DNA of 64,000 nt from Flammeovirga kamogawensis (GCF_018736065.1 NZ_CP076128.1:4589001-4653000); one strand, 5' to 3'; counted from the stretch's first letter, positions 36,978 to 46,223 are shown. Translations and numbers: made by a program. The notes: generated by a model not told the origin, from the sequence alone.

Positions 36978-39452
36978 TTAGGCAATTAAACCTTGTCCTT
37001 TATTTGGACTTTTTGCAGAACTAAGTTGACTATGTAACATGCTAGAACCTCTGTCAGCAACTCGTTTATCAGCACCACCTTCTTTATTTACTATTTCTTG
37101 AATTACTTCTTTTTCATCAATTCTAGTAAGTTGATCATAACTATGTAACCCTCTTTTTCTAGCAATAGTATTTATTGCATCAGAGAACATCTGTCCTGTT
37201 TTTACAATCCACTTATTAACGGTCATATCAATTGTAAAACCTAAGCCCATTGCAGAATTAATTATATCTGTAATAGGTAATGATTGTGAGAAACTACCTG
37301 TATTAATGGCTAATTTTATTCCTAAAGCAGGTTTAGCATATGCTTTTACAGCTTGTTCAATTTGTGCTTTTACAAGATCAGGGTGAAAAGCTGCTCTTAT
37401 AAACGGACCATATAATTGATGATCTCCTCTTAATGCTTTTTCTGCTTCAATACCTTTAAGCTGACCTTTTCCAGGAAAATCGATAATAAGTTCACCTTGA
37501 TGGATATCATTATTTCTTGTTGTATACGTAACATCGATACCCACATTTTGGAAAATAGATTTGAATAAAGCGGGCTGACTGACTTTCATTCTAGCAATAA
37601 CGGGTGCTAACCCTCTACCTCCTCCAGCAAACTGAATAAAACCATAAGAGAAAAAGGCTTTGTCATAACTATTGATGGCGTCAAAATTTCCTTCATGACT
37701 AGAAACCACCTGCATTGCAGATGCTAATGTTGTAGAAAGTCCTACATCGGTATACACTTTTAATGGTACAGCAGAAGGTAGAGACTTTCCTATATAACCT
37801 ACACCATCATAATATTGATTGTAACCACTACGAACAAAGTTTTTGAATTCGGCTACTTTAATTTCTCCTGTAATTGGGTGTGGGAATTTTAAAGTATACT
37901 TAGTGTATTCTCTTAAAAATTTGAAAGTGATATCGTTATTTTCAATCACTCCATAAGTGAATTTATTTGTACCCAACATTTCGGCTCTTGTAGCACTTTC
38001 TACCCACCAGTTAAGTTTGTATTTATTTTGTAATTCTTTTATTGCTCCTAATGTTTTAGGAATTCGACTACCAGGTACAACTCCACCACTTGACTGTGCT
38101 ATAGCATTTGCATTCTCGTTATGATTCTTACTGAGAATACCTAACTGAATTAACCTATTTTGAATGGCTAAAACATCTGTAGAGTTCATTTTATATGATG
38201 CTCCAATAGTACTTTTAATACCATTTGATAGAGTAGCTTTACCGTCAACTTTTGTAAGTTGATAAATAGAACGCCCTTGTAAATTCTTTGTGTCACCAAC
38301 TGATTTTGGTTGTTGACTTTCAGAAGGAATCATTAATTGTTGTCCTACATGTATTCTACCATTAGGTAAATGATTCGTATCTACTAATAACTGTGGGCTT
38401 ACTCCAAATTTAGATGCAATTTTTGAAATATAATCACCTGTTTGAACAGTATATACTTGATAACCTTGCGATTTAACTATTGGAGTTTGCTTTACCTCAA
38501 CCTCTTTTTGTCCTTCTGGTATTCTTAATTTTTGACCAACAAAAATAGTAGCATCAATAGCTAAGCCATTAGCATTTAAAATTAATGCTGGAGTTGAATT
38601 ATATTTTTTTGAAATGGCATATAATGATTCTCCTTTCCCAACAGTATGAACTCTTCGTGTATCAACTTTTTTAACTTCTGGTTTAGGAGCCTGAATAGTT
38701 GGTGTAGAAGAAGAGCCACCATTTTTTACAATAAGTTGTTGCCCTATCTGAATAGGAGTTGTACTATTAAAACCGTTCAATTCTAATAGCCTTTGAGGGC
38801 TGATGCCAAAAAGAGAAGATATTTTATAAAGTGTATCTCCTTGTTGAACAGTATATACCTCAGAGGATTTTTTAACTGTTGTCACTCCATTATTTGACGA
38901 AGGAGTAGGGATTTCTATAGTACTTTTTTCCTCACCTTGTGTAGGAATCTTTAAAACTTGCCCAATATATATTGGTGTATTATCAGGAAAACCATTTTCT
39001 GCAAGAATTGCTTGAGGTGTTGTATTGTATTTTCTTGATATTCCATAAAGAGATTCACCTTTATCTACAGTATGTGTTTCTGTAGATGATAAATTACTTT
39101 TATCTTGTTCATGTACTTCTGTAGTACTTATTGTGTCTGTAGGTATTTTTAAAATTTGCCCAATATATAAACCTTGATTTTTGGTAAGGTTATTTGCAGT
39201 TAAGATGGCAGCTGGGCTTACATTATATTTTCTACCTATTGCGTAAAGAGAATCTCCTTGTTTAACTTTATAGACTGTTTTTGATGTACCTCCATTTTCA
39301 TTTAATGTATCTTGACCAACTTGTATTATTTGACCAATTTGTAGAGATGGCACAGTTTTCCAATCATTAAAAGCTAAAAGTTCATTAGTTGTAACGTTAT
39401 TTTCTCTAGCAATTTTATAAAGAGTATCTCCTGCTTTTACAGTATAATTCAT
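36978..39452 (-). CDS. Six-LysM protein with lysozyme-like C-terminal region and no signal peptide
   Basis: An 824-residue protein. It begins directly with a LysM (MNYTVKAGDTLYKIA), so there is no Sec signal, lipobox or membrane helix. Six LysM repeats fill about 1-375, each with a YTVxxGDxLYxI start and a GQxLxIP end. Next is a degenerate peptidoglycan-binding-like segment (VLAIQNRLIQLGIL, ...TLGAIKELQNKYKL, about 400-475). A globular region follows with VVSSHEGNFDAIN (Glu587) and SYGFIQFAGGG, which resembles the catalytic Glu and the following strand of lysozyme/transglycosylase folds. It is presumably a peptidoglycan-binding hydrolase-like protein. How it leaves the cytoplasm, if it does, is not evident. 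It is a single gene with a strong terminator. Confidence 0.78.
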   Translation of the reverse strand: MNYTVKAGDTLYKIARENNVTTNELLAFNDWKTVPSLQIGQIIQVGQDTLNENGGTSKTVYKVKQGDSLYAIGRKYNVSPAAILTANNLTKNQGLYIGQILKIPTDTISTTEVHEQDKSNLSSTETHTVDKGESLYGISRKYNTTPQAILAENGFPDNTPIYIGQVLKIPTQGEEKSTIEIPTPSSNNGVTTVKKSSEVYTVQQGDTLYKISSLFGISPQRLLELNGFNSTTPIQIGQQLIVKNGGSSSTPTIQAPKPEVKKVDTRRVHTVGKGESLYAISKKYNSTPALILNANGLAIDATIFVGQKLRIPEGQKEVEVKQTPIVKSQGYQVYTVQTGDYISKIASKFGVSPQLLVDTNHLPNGRIHVGQQLMIPSESQQPKSVGDTKNLQGRSIYQLTKVDGKATLSNGIKSTIGASYKMNSTDVLAIQNRLIQLGILSKNHNENANAIAQSSGGVVPGSRIPKTLGAIKELQNKYKLNWWVESATRAEMLGTNKFTYGVIENNDITFKFLREYTKYTLKFPHPITGEIKVAEFKNFVRSGYNQYYDGVGYIGKSLPSAVPLKVYTDVGLSTTLASAMQVVSSHEGNFDAINSYDKAFFSYGFIQFAGGGRGLAPVIARMKVSQPALFKSIFQNVGIDVTYTTRNNDIHQGELIIDFPGKGQLKGIEAEKALRGDHQLYGPFIRAAFHPDLVKAQIEQAVKAYAKPALGIKLAINTGSFSQSLPITDIINSAMGLGFTIDMTVNKWIVKTGQMFSDAINTIARKRGLHSYDQLTRIDEKEVIQEIVNKEGGADKRVADRGSSMLHSQLSSAKSPNKGQGLIA

Positions 39453-40344
39453 ATCAAACAGTTTTTGTCTATTGGATTAATTCAATAAGGATTAAATGAT
39501 ATATGACATAGCATTTATTTAAAATTCTTTTGAAAACATCATTTGTTATACAATTTATAAAACTCCATTGATTGTTAATACAAAAATGAGATTTATTATA
39601 AAGATGAGGAAAAGAAGTTGTCAATTTTTGGACAAAAAAAAACTTACTAGCTAAATGCCAGTAAGTTTTAATAATATCTACTGTGTGTTAAAATGGGAGT
39701 ATAAAACTCCATTATTGTTATTGTAAGAGTAATTATCTAAGATAAATAAGCGCTCCTGTTGTTATTTTGTTATATATTAAAGCAACAAAATAGTTCTTAA
39801 TAATGTCTAGCCTTTTAAAATGCTAATTGATAATTTGGTAAACTAGGTTATCTAAAAATTGGGCGTAATCATAAATCACCATGGATTGTTTATATTGAAA
39901 CAACCTGATTTCTTGTGGTTTTAATTAAAGGTAATGTGCGATTGTAATTAAGATAGTAGTGAGAGTAATAGTTAGTAATTGGGTTGTATCTATAATTTAA
40001 TAACTGTTAATTTCTGTGGTCATGTTATAAGAAACGGCACTTATAATAAAAGGTTGCAAATGAATGTTATCGATTGATTTTTTATTAATAAATGGGGAAA
40101 TACATCACTCAGATTGTTAATAAATAGTGTGATTTTGGATGAAATAATAGGTTTATTTTAAGTGTAAATTAGATTATTAGAATACAGTTGCACTTTGTGT
40201 AGAATCTATTGTATTAATCGTGTTAATTTAATTTGTTTGAAAAAAAATGAACTATTTCTTTTCACTTCATTCAAAAGTCATTTTTAGCTTACATGGAAAA
40301 TGTAATTTTAAGTATATTGTGAATCAATTTAACTAAAAACACAC
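39453..40344. other. 892-base gap between divergent genes; hairpins but no supported gene
   Basis: This is the longest gene-free stretch, very AT-rich. I see no credible reading frame on either strand. It holds three hairpins: a minus-oriented terminator at 39632-39668, GGAGT/ACTCC around 39690-39711, and TATTTTGTT (39763-39771) with AACAAAATA (39784-39792). The right part must hold promoters for the divergent genes, but no box matches the consensus well. Confidence 0.55.
39632..39668 (-). terminator. Orphan minus-strand terminator
   Basis: AAACTTACT (39640-39648) pairs with AGTAAGTTT (39660-39668). On the minus strand nine T follow (plus-strand A run). No minus-strand gene lies upstream before the divergent gene at 40345, so it may end a small RNA. 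Confidence 0.6.
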
Positions 40345-41202
40345 ATGCAAACGCTAATTCATTATTTTTCTACAATGCCATCTTTACATAGAACTATCTT
40401 ATTAGTGGCAGGAATAACTTTTTTTTGGATGCTTGAAGGAGTATTTCCATTATTTCAGTTTAAAAATATAAAATGGAAACATGCACTAACTAATATTTTC
40501 TTCACATTAACTACTGCAATTGTAAATTTATCTTTAGCTTTTGTAATGGTTAAAGTATCAGATTGGTGTGTTATTCATCATTTTGGTTTTATGCAATGGA
40601 TGGATCAATTTCCAATTTCAATTACTTTAATTATTGGGTTAATGCTTTTTGATTTAATTAGTGCTTACAGTATTCATTATCTAAATCATAACATTAAGTG
40701 GTTTTGGCTTTTTCATATTATACATCATACAGATAGAAATGTAGATACAACTACAGCCAATAGACATCATCCCGGAGAATCAATATTGCGATTATTAGCT
40801 ACTATTTTAGGCGTATTTTTAATTGGGGTTCCAATTTGGATGATCTTTTTGTATCAATCTTTATCTGTGGTATTATCGCAGTTTAATCATGCAAATATTG
40901 TTTTACCCAAAAAAGTAGACCGTATCTTAAGTTTAGTGATCGTTACACCAAATATGCATCATGTCCATCATCATTTTCAGCAACCCTTAACCGATACCAA
41001 CTATGGTAACATTTTTTCTGTTTGGGATAGATTGTTTGGCACTTATGTGGAATTTGATAATAAGAAATTAATTTATGGAATAGATACACATATGGCTCCA
41101 GAAGAGAATGGACATATTGGTAACTTATTAAAAATTCCTTTTCAACAATATAGAGATATTCAAAAAATGAATAATGAGAAAAAGTCTTCTATTGTAAAGT
41201 AG
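40345..41202 (+). CDS. Sterol desaturase / fatty-acid hydroxylase family membrane protein
   Basis: A 285-residue protein with about four helices and the family's di-iron histidine clusters: HYLNHNIKWFW near 112-122, LFHIIHHTDRNVDTTTANRHHPGE near 124-147 and MHHVHHH near 211-217. These eight or more histidines hold the non-haem di-iron centre used with oxygen for hydroxylation or desaturation. The conserved NIFSVWDRLFGTYV follows. The substrate in bacteria is variable (carotenoid, sphingolipid-like or fatty acyl chains). Members in Bacteroidota are common and not sterol-specific. The 3' end overlaps the convergent 114-residue gene by 14 bases. Confidence 0.88.
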   Translation: MQTLIHYFSTMPSLHRTILLVAGITFFWMLEGVFPLFQFKNIKWKHALTNIFFTLTTAIVNLSLAFVMVKVSDWCVIHHFGFMQWMDQFPISITLIIGLMLFDLISAYSIHYLNHNIKWFWLFHIIHHTDRNVDTTTANRHHPGESILRLLATILGVFLIGVPIWMIFLYQSLSVVLSQFNHANIVLPKKVDRILSLVIVTPNMHHVHHHFQQPLTDTNYGNIFSVWDRLFGTYVEFDNKKLIYGIDTHMAPEENGHIGNLLKIPFQQYRDIQKMNNEKKSSIVK

Positions 41203-41533
41203 AATTATTTACATATACAGAAGCTTCAATTTCTAAACATTCAATAAATTCAATCCAACTACTAGCTATATCAGTATTCTGGAAATTAAAATCATGAAGT
41301 AAACTTTCAATAGATTTTTTCTTATGAAAATTAGCCTTCGTGAGCACATTTAAATGTTCCCTATAATCAACATTAAAAATTAAAAGGGTATTTCTAATTA
41401 CCTCCTGCATTGATTGAAAATTTAATGTAGGTGCAATTTCTTCTACAATTTCATGTAGAGTGTAATTGGTGTCAATATTAAACCTTTCAGAAGGCATATT
41501 ATTGATGTAATTGTTTTTAGTTATGTCAGTCAT
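41189..41533 (-). CDS. Hypothetical protein, 114 residues
   Basis: A soluble, acidic protein starting MTDITKNNYINNMPSERF; a second ATG at codon 13 is possible. The body is predicted helical (YTLHEIVEEIAPTLNFQSMQEVIRNTLLIF...). There are no cysteines, signal or membrane segment. I recognise no family. It overlaps the stop of the convergent sterol-desaturase-family gene by 14 bases, and no terminator separates them, so the transcripts probably run into each other. Confidence 0.58.
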   Translation of the reverse strand: MTDITKNNYINNMPSERFNIDTNYTLHEIVEEIAPTLNFQSMQEVIRNTLLIFNVDYREHLNVLTKANFHKKKSIESLLHDFNFQNTDIASSWIEFIECLEIEASVYVNNSTLQ

Positions 41534-41724
41534 ACAGTTTTATGAGTATAAAGATTTTGGCATGAAATCTTATCGTCAATGCAAATAAATAAGAGATAGT
41601 TGAATAAAACAATAATATCAATCTGTTAATAACAAACCTTTAGTAAACGGATATAAATTAGTAAATATATACTTGGTTGTTAGTTTAAATGAATTTCAAT
41701 CGGTTGTTTAAATTTCACATTAAA

Positions 41725-41759
41725 AAAGTGGTTCTTCAATTTTTAAGAAAAACCACTTT
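41725..41759 (-). terminator. Terminator after the PhnA gene
   Basis: AAAGTGGTT (41725-41733) pairs with AACCACTTT (41751-41759), with further A/T pairs inward. Six T follow on the minus strand. It lies 25 bases past the stop at 41785. Confidence 0.88.
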
Positions 41760-41784
41760 GAAATTATTGAAAAAGAATAAGAAA

Positions 41785-42366
41785 TTAAGATGTCTTTTTA
41801 ACATACTTCGTTAAAATGACAATATGCTGACTATTAACTCTACCTTCAATATGTTCTGCATTATCATGTACTAAAGTGATATTTCTAACTGCAGCACCTT
41901 GTTTTGCAACCATGCTAGAACCTTTCACTTTTAAGTCTTTGATTAAAACAACAGAATCTCCATTTTGTAAAATAGCACCATTGGCATCTCTATGAATCAC
42001 TTTTTCACTTTCATCAATACCCTCTCCAGTTGCTTCTGCCCATGCTTGTGTATCTTCATCGAAGTACATCATGTCAATAAGATCTTGTGGCCAACCTTCA
42101 GATTTTAAACGAGAAAGCATACGCCATGCTAGAACCTGAACTGCAGTGTTTTCATTCCACATACTTTCATTTAGGCATCTCCAATGATTTGCATCCATTT
42201 TTGTAGGATCCTCAATTTGCTCTTGACAAGTTGAACATAAATAAGCATTATCTACAGCATCTTTTGAACTCTTTGGAGCAACTGCAAAAGGAGATAAGTT
42301 TTCTGTAGAACTACAAAGTTCACAAACAGAACCACTTCTTTTTTGAAGATCTTTTTCTAGACTCAT
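41785..42366 (-). CDS. phnA: PhnA-domain zinc-ribbon protein
   Basis: A 193-residue protein. An N-terminal zinc ribbon has CELC (Cys15, Cys18) and CSTC (Cys44, Cys47). A middle helical region (WRCLNESMWNENTAVQVLAWRMLSRL) is typical of longer PhnA proteins. The C-terminal SH3-like barrel starts VIHRDANGAILQNGDSVVLIKDLKVKGSSMVAKQGAAVRNITL, the PhnA hallmark. Despite the name, PhnA is not required for phosphonate breakdown in most hosts and its role is unsettled. It is a single gene with its own terminator. Confidence 0.9.
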   Translation of the reverse strand: MSLEKDLQKRSGSVCELCSSTENLSPFAVAPKSSKDAVDNAYLCSTCQEQIEDPTKMDANHWRCLNESMWNENTAVQVLAWRMLSRLKSEGWPQDLIDMMYFDEDTQAWAEATGEGIDESEKVIHRDANGAILQNGDSVVLIKDLKVKGSSMVAKQGAAVRNITLVHDNAEHIEGRVNSQHIVILTKYVKKTS

Positions 42367-42510
42367 TGGTTATTATAGTATGAAATGTGATAGAAGAAAT
42401 ATCTGTCCATCACAATTAGTGATCAATTTTAAGCAAATTTGCACAAAATAAATGAGCTATGGTAGGGCATAAACCTTTATTTAAAATCTAACTTAATTTT
42501 TAAGAAGCAT

Positions 42511-43617
42511 TTAATCTTTAAAAGGATCAGAGAATGCAGGGTTAGTAATAAAATCATCATCTGTTAACATGTGTAGAAAAGTTATTATTGCTTCTTTTTC
42601 TGTATCTGTTAAATGTAACTTTACTGGGTCACCAGGAAAGATTGGCTCATTACTGGCCTCTCTAATAAGTGGGTCTAATGTGTAACTATCTTTTATATGT
42701 TGATCATAATGTTCTAAAACTTCTTCTAATGTAGAAAACCGTCCATCATGCATATAGGGTGCTGTTAATGCAATATTTCTTAAAGTTGGAGCTTTAAATT
42801 TACCTTCGTCAAACCGATTATTTGTAATTGCCATTAAACCTTTTTTGATAGTATTATCATCATCAAGTCCGTTATTATGAAACCCTCTGAAGCTTATTGG
42901 ATCTCCAGAAGTCAACACACCTAAATGACAATCGCCACAATTACCACCTCTTAACTCTCCTGCAATTGGATGTGTTAAAAATAAATCCATACCTAATTTC
43001 TCTTCTGGAGTAGGTTGATAAGTGCCTTTTATATATTTATCATATTTTGAATTGGAAGAAATTAATGTTCTTTCAAATTGAGCTATTGCTTTTCCAATTC
43101 TATCAGCTGTTACTTCAGACGAGCCAAAAGCAAGTTTAAATAAGTTGGAGTATTTATCGTCAACACTTATTCTTTCAACTGCCTCTTCAAGTGTTAAATC
43201 CATTTCTAATGGGTTTTCTATTGGCCCTAGGGCTTGTTCTTCAATACTACTTGCTCTACCGTCCCAAAAAAAATGACTGTTCCACATCAAATTTGTTGTA
43301 GACATACTACTAAAATCACCAATTAATCCATGAATCCCTTCAGCCTTTGCAAGGCCGTCTGTAAATGCTTTTTCTTGAATATGACAACTACCACAAGAAA
43401 TAGTGTGATCTCGCGAAAGTTGCTTGTCATAAAAGAGCATACGTCCTAGTTCAACACCTTTTGTGGTTAATGGATTTGATTCGGGAAGTGTATATTGTTT
43501 TCCAAAATGAGAAGGAATATCTAAAGTGTATGGGCTATTCTGTTCTGAAATAGGGTCTTCAGTACAACTTAAACAGAATAAAAATACTATTAATAATGAT
43601 ACGATTTTTGAAGGCAT
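42511..43617 (-). CDS. Di-haem cytochrome c peroxidase family lipoprotein
   Basis: A 368-residue protein. A signal peptide with lipobox LFCLSC (Cys18) predicts membrane attachment in the periplasm. Two c-type haem sites are present: CGSCH (75-79) in LSRDHTISCGSCHIQEKAFTDG, and CGDCH (227-231) in GGNCGDCHLGVLTSG. Further signatures are LMWNSHFFWDGR and FKAPTLRNIALTAPYMHDGRFSTLEEVLEHY, which carries the distal Met/His-type ligand region of CcpA/MauG. It would reduce hydrogen peroxide using periplasmic electrons or act in MauG-type oxidation. The length is normal. It stands alone. Confidence 0.92.
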   Translation of the reverse strand: MPSKIVSLLIVFLFCLSCTEDPISEQNSPYTLDIPSHFGKQYTLPESNPLTTKGVELGRMLFYDKQLSRDHTISCGSCHIQEKAFTDGLAKAEGIHGLIGDFSSMSTTNLMWNSHFFWDGRASSIEEQALGPIENPLEMDLTLEEAVERISVDDKYSNLFKLAFGSSEVTADRIGKAIAQFERTLISSNSKYDKYIKGTYQPTPEEKLGMDLFLTHPIAGELRGGNCGDCHLGVLTSGDPISFRGFHNNGLDDDNTIKKGLMAITNNRFDEGKFKAPTLRNIALTAPYMHDGRFSTLEEVLEHYDQHIKDSYTLDPLIREASNEPIFPGDPVKLHLTDTEKEAIITFLHMLTDDDFITNPAFSDPFKD

Positions 43618-43717
43618 TGTAGAATAGGTTTGCTACTAATGTACAAAAAAATATTATTTAAAAGGGTGATTTTAACCCGTGTTGTAAAACTAAATAATAG
43701 TTAATAGGTGTTGTTAG

Positions 43718-43749
43718 TTTGGTTTGTAAAATGAAGTTATGTAATCTTG
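43718..43749 (+). promoter_or_regulatory. Promoter-like element before the structured RNA region
   Basis: TTTG (43718-43721), a 20-base spacer and TAATCTTG (43742-43749), one mismatch to TAnnTTTG. Transcription would begin near 43756, just before the folded region. Confidence 0.5.
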
Positions 43750-43755
43750 CAACAA

Positions 43756-43900
43756 GAAATAATTATTTCTAAACATCAAGAACCTTTTTCATAATGATTA
43801 GGGTGCCAACCGAGCAAAGCAAGCCACGGTGGCGAAATAGATGTGGTCTGATTCTAGACAAAAATAACAGAATCCCCCTTTTATATTTTTGATGTTGAGC
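43756..43900 (+). ncRNA. Candidate structured RNA or riboswitch-like leader
   Basis: The stretch 43801-43845 is markedly GC-richer than the surrounding AT-rich DNA and encodes no protein. An 11 bp closing helix joins AACATCAAGAA (43772-43782) and TTTTTGATGTT (43886-43896). Inside, GCCAACC (43805-43811) pairs with GGTGGC (43828-43833) with one bulged A. GATTCT (43850-43855) pairs with AGAATC (43869-43874), which competes with the smaller hairpin GTCT/AGAC. A promoter-like element ends seven bases upstream, and a 73-residue gene starts at 43932. I cannot match it to a named RNA family. It could be a free small RNA of the 6S kind or a cis-regulatory leader. Confidence 0.55.
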
Positions 43901-43931
43901 TTGCAGTTTTTTATTACAAAAAAATAGAATT

Positions 43932-44153
43932 ATGCTCAATAAAAACCCTTTTGATTTATCTCTAGAAGAATGTTATCAAATTCTGAAATATCAGTTTGCA
44001 ACAAATAACGAAGAGGTTAAGTTTAGAAGTCTTACAATGCTTCAGGCTGAAAAACTTCTTGGTTTAAGAAATAATAAAGATCACTCAATACCTAAATTAT
44101 ATGGTAATGCATTATTAGAAAAAATTGAAGAATCTATGTTAGTTGAACAGTAG
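43932..44153 (+). CDS. Hypothetical small protein, 73 residues
   Basis: A small soluble protein starting MLNKNPFDLSLEECYQIL, mostly helical, with an ordinary mix of charged residues and no signal or cysteine pair. No family is recognised. It lies directly behind the structured RNA candidate and may be controlled by it. The stop is six bases from the convergent GAF-like gene. Regular codon use and a sensible position make it likely real. Confidence 0.6.
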   Translation: MLNKNPFDLSLEECYQILKYQFATNNEEVKFRSLTMLQAEKLLGLRNNKDHSIPKLYGNALLEKIEESMLVEQ

Positions 44154-44159
44154 AGTTTT

Positions 44160-44744
44160 TTACAGTAAAGGAGTGGTGTAACAAAAATCTAATACATTAG
44201 AAGGAGAATTTTTATAGGAAACAGAAACATTATCCTTTGGAGGACATTGTTTAATAATTTTTCTCAATTTTAATGAGAGAGCTGACATTTGTTTCTTTGA
44301 AAACGCATTGTACCCATCTTTTTTATCACAAAGGCCAATAATAACTTTTACATTATTAGAAATTTCTATGGGGAGAAGAATTGTAGAAAACCATGGTAGT
44401 CCATTTTTTTCTCTTTTTTCATCAAATAAGAAATGAATTTCTTTTATAGATTTTGCAATGGGTAAATACCTGTTTGCAGGCGAGGGAAGAGTTGTGCGAA
44501 TATTATTAGGTAAAGGTGATGAGTTTGATCTATTACTTTTAGATTCAATAAGAGTAGAATAACTAATTATTTTTTGATTTAGATCTACAATACCTATAAA
44601 CCCGTATTTACTCTTTGTTAAATCTGTTACTTTAGATAATATCTGATTTAATAAATGGGTAGAATTTATAGTTGAATCAAAGGTGTCTGGAAGTGATTGT
44701 ATTAATTGATTCAATGGGGTAAAAAGGGCAGAATCATAAGTCAT
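44160..44744 (-). CDS. GAF-like domain protein
   Basis: About 194 residues from the ATG at 44744 (a TTG lies one codon earlier). The fold is GAF-like: NQILSKVTDLTKSKYGFIGIVD near 28-50, a middle variable loop, then GLPWFSTILLPIEISNNVKVIIGLCDKKDGYNAFSKKQMSALSLKL near 112-160. This follows the usual strand order of small-molecule or redox sensing GAF domains. There is no output domain, so it may act by protein contact or be an orphan sensor. It is convergent with the 73-residue gene. Confidence 0.68.
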   Translation of the reverse strand: MTYDSALFTPLNQLIQSLPDTFDSTINSTHLLNQILSKVTDLTKSKYGFIGIVDLNQKIISYSTLIESKSNRSNSSPLPNNIRTTLPSPANRYLPIAKSIKEIHFLFDEKREKNGLPWFSTILLPIEISNNVKVIIGLCDKKDGYNAFSKKQMSALSLKLRKIIKQCPPKDNVSVSYKNSPSNVLDFCYTTPLL

Positions 44745-44909
44745 CAATAAAGTGTTTTAAGGGTTGTAATTCTAATTACGTAAATATTAATTAGACGAAC
44801 GATATTGATGATTAAACAGGTATGTAAGTAATTGTATCAATATTTAAAATACTAGTGTCTATAACGATTAGAATTTGTTAAGCATAACCGTAAGATCTTT
44901 TTTTAATGC

Positions 44910-44940
44910 AAAAAAGCAACACTATTAAGGCTGCTTTTTT
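44910..44940 (-). terminator. Terminator of the division/murein operon
   Basis: AAAAAAGCA (44910-44918) pairs with TGCTTTTTT (44932-44940), with A or T runs on both sides, so it works on either strand. It lies 66 bases past the ftsW stop and closes the operon there. Confidence 0.72.
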
Positions 44941-45005
44941 GAATATTTATAATTTATTTCTATTTCAAACAGATGTATAATAATCTATTATGAAGTGGTT
45001 TTTAT

Positions 45006-46199
45006 TTAATTTAGAGGCACATTTTTAGGGCGGTTAGTTCCACTTTGCCCGGCTCTTTTAGCAGCTCTTTCTACTCTTTTAAAACGGACTTCTTCAGATT
45101 CTTCCATTGTAGATCTACTAACACTTAGAATAATTCCAACTGTCATACCTGTAAATAAAAGAGAAGTACCTCCCATACTAATAAGAGGTAACGGCAGACC
45201 AGTTAAAGGTAGTAAACCAACAACAACTCCCATATGTACAAATGCTTGTAAAATTAAACTAAAGGTTAACCCAGCAGCAAGTAACCCTCCAAAAGCTTTT
45301 TGACTGCTTGCAACAATAGTCATTCCTCGGTAAAGTAATGTGAGGTACAAACCAATGATGAATATTGCACCTATTAATCCATACTCTTCTACAACAATAG
45401 CAAAAACAAAATCTGAATAAGAGTGAGGTAGGAAGTTTCTTTGTGTACTTTCTCCAATTCCTTTTCCAGTTAAACCTCCTGTTGCTATGGCAATATAAGA
45501 TTGTTCAGCTTGGTAAGGTACTTCGGTTTCACTCATAAAAGAAGATAAACGGCTAACTGCTGTGCCACCCCTTTGCCCAAATTGATACACAAATAAACCA
45601 GCTAAGGCACCAATAACTACAAGCATAAATAAATACTTAATAGGTACTCTACCAATAAATAGCTGAAGCATTATAGTTAGAAATAATAAAGATGCAGTCG
45701 AAATATCAGATACTCCAATTAAACCACAAATTATACCTGTCCAGATTAGCAAAGGAACAATGGCTTTGTTAAACTCTCCAATATCTCTTTGACGCTTCCA
45801 TAACATAGATGCCATATTAGCAATAAGTGCAAGTCTTGCTAAATCTGATGGCTGAAAAGATAGATTTATAAATGGAATACTAATCCAACGAGATGCACTA
45901 TTTAATTCTGTACCAAAAACCCATGTAAAAAGTAAAAGAGGTATAGACAATAAAAGAGCATATCTAGATATTCTAGAGTAGTATATGTAGTCTATTCTGT
46001 GACATACAAAGGCTCCTATTAAACCAATAAAAACCAAACTTGAGTGTCTTAATAGAAAGTGTTCGTTGTCTCCGTTAGCTTGCATATATGCTAAAGACCC
46101 TGTTGCACTGTAAACAACAAGTACCGAAAACATAGATAGTGTAATCATCACTAACCATATAATTCGATCTCCCTCAAGTTTATTTAATAATTTTTCCAT
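45006..46199 (-). CDS. ftsW: Lipid-linked peptidoglycan polymerase FtsW
   Basis: About 397 residues (ATG at 46199; a TTG four codons earlier is disfavoured). A SEDS-family protein with roughly ten helices. Signature parts include VVYSATGSLA near residue 30, FQPSDLARLALI near 132, GIGESTQRNFLPHSYSDFVFAIVVEEYG near 243-270 and the C-terminal GLPLPLISMGGTSLLFTGMTVGIILSVSR. FtsW makes septal glycan strands from lipid II with the FtsI transpeptidase, encoded four genes upstream. Position and paired FtsI favour FtsW over RodA. The basic tail is typical. It is the last gene of the operon here. Confidence 0.93.
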   Translation of the reverse strand: MEKLLNKLEGDRIIWLVMITLSMFSVLVVYSATGSLAYMQANGDNEHFLLRHSSLVFIGLIGAFVCHRIDYIYYSRISRYALLLSIPLLLFTWVFGTELNSASRWISIPFINLSFQPSDLARLALIANMASMLWKRQRDIGEFNKAIVPLLIWTGIICGLIGVSDISTASLLFLTIMLQLFIGRVPIKYLFMLVVIGALAGLFVYQFGQRGGTAVSRLSSFMSETEVPYQAEQSYIAIATGGLTGKGIGESTQRNFLPHSYSDFVFAIVVEEYGLIGAIFIIGLYLTLLYRGMTIVASSQKAFGGLLAAGLTFSLILQAFVHMGVVVGLLPLTGLPLPLISMGGTSLLFTGMTVGIILSVSRSTMEESEEVRFKRVERAAKRAGQSGTNRPKNVPLN

Positions 46200-46223
46200 A
46201 ATAAAATTCAAATGGGTTCCTTG

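Noticed and set aside
39781-39960. Minus-strand frame of about 30 codons in the long gap
   Set aside because: Too short, stop-bounded, with no start context or conservation evidence.
43801-43860. GEMM-like phrase GCAAAGC...GCCACGG suggesting a cyclic-di-GMP riboswitch
   Set aside because: The spacing and the rest of the conserved core do not fit, so I left the RNA unnamed.
43841-43875. Hammerhead-like CTGAT near the RNA candidate
   Set aside because: The full CTGANGA...GAAA core is not present in order.
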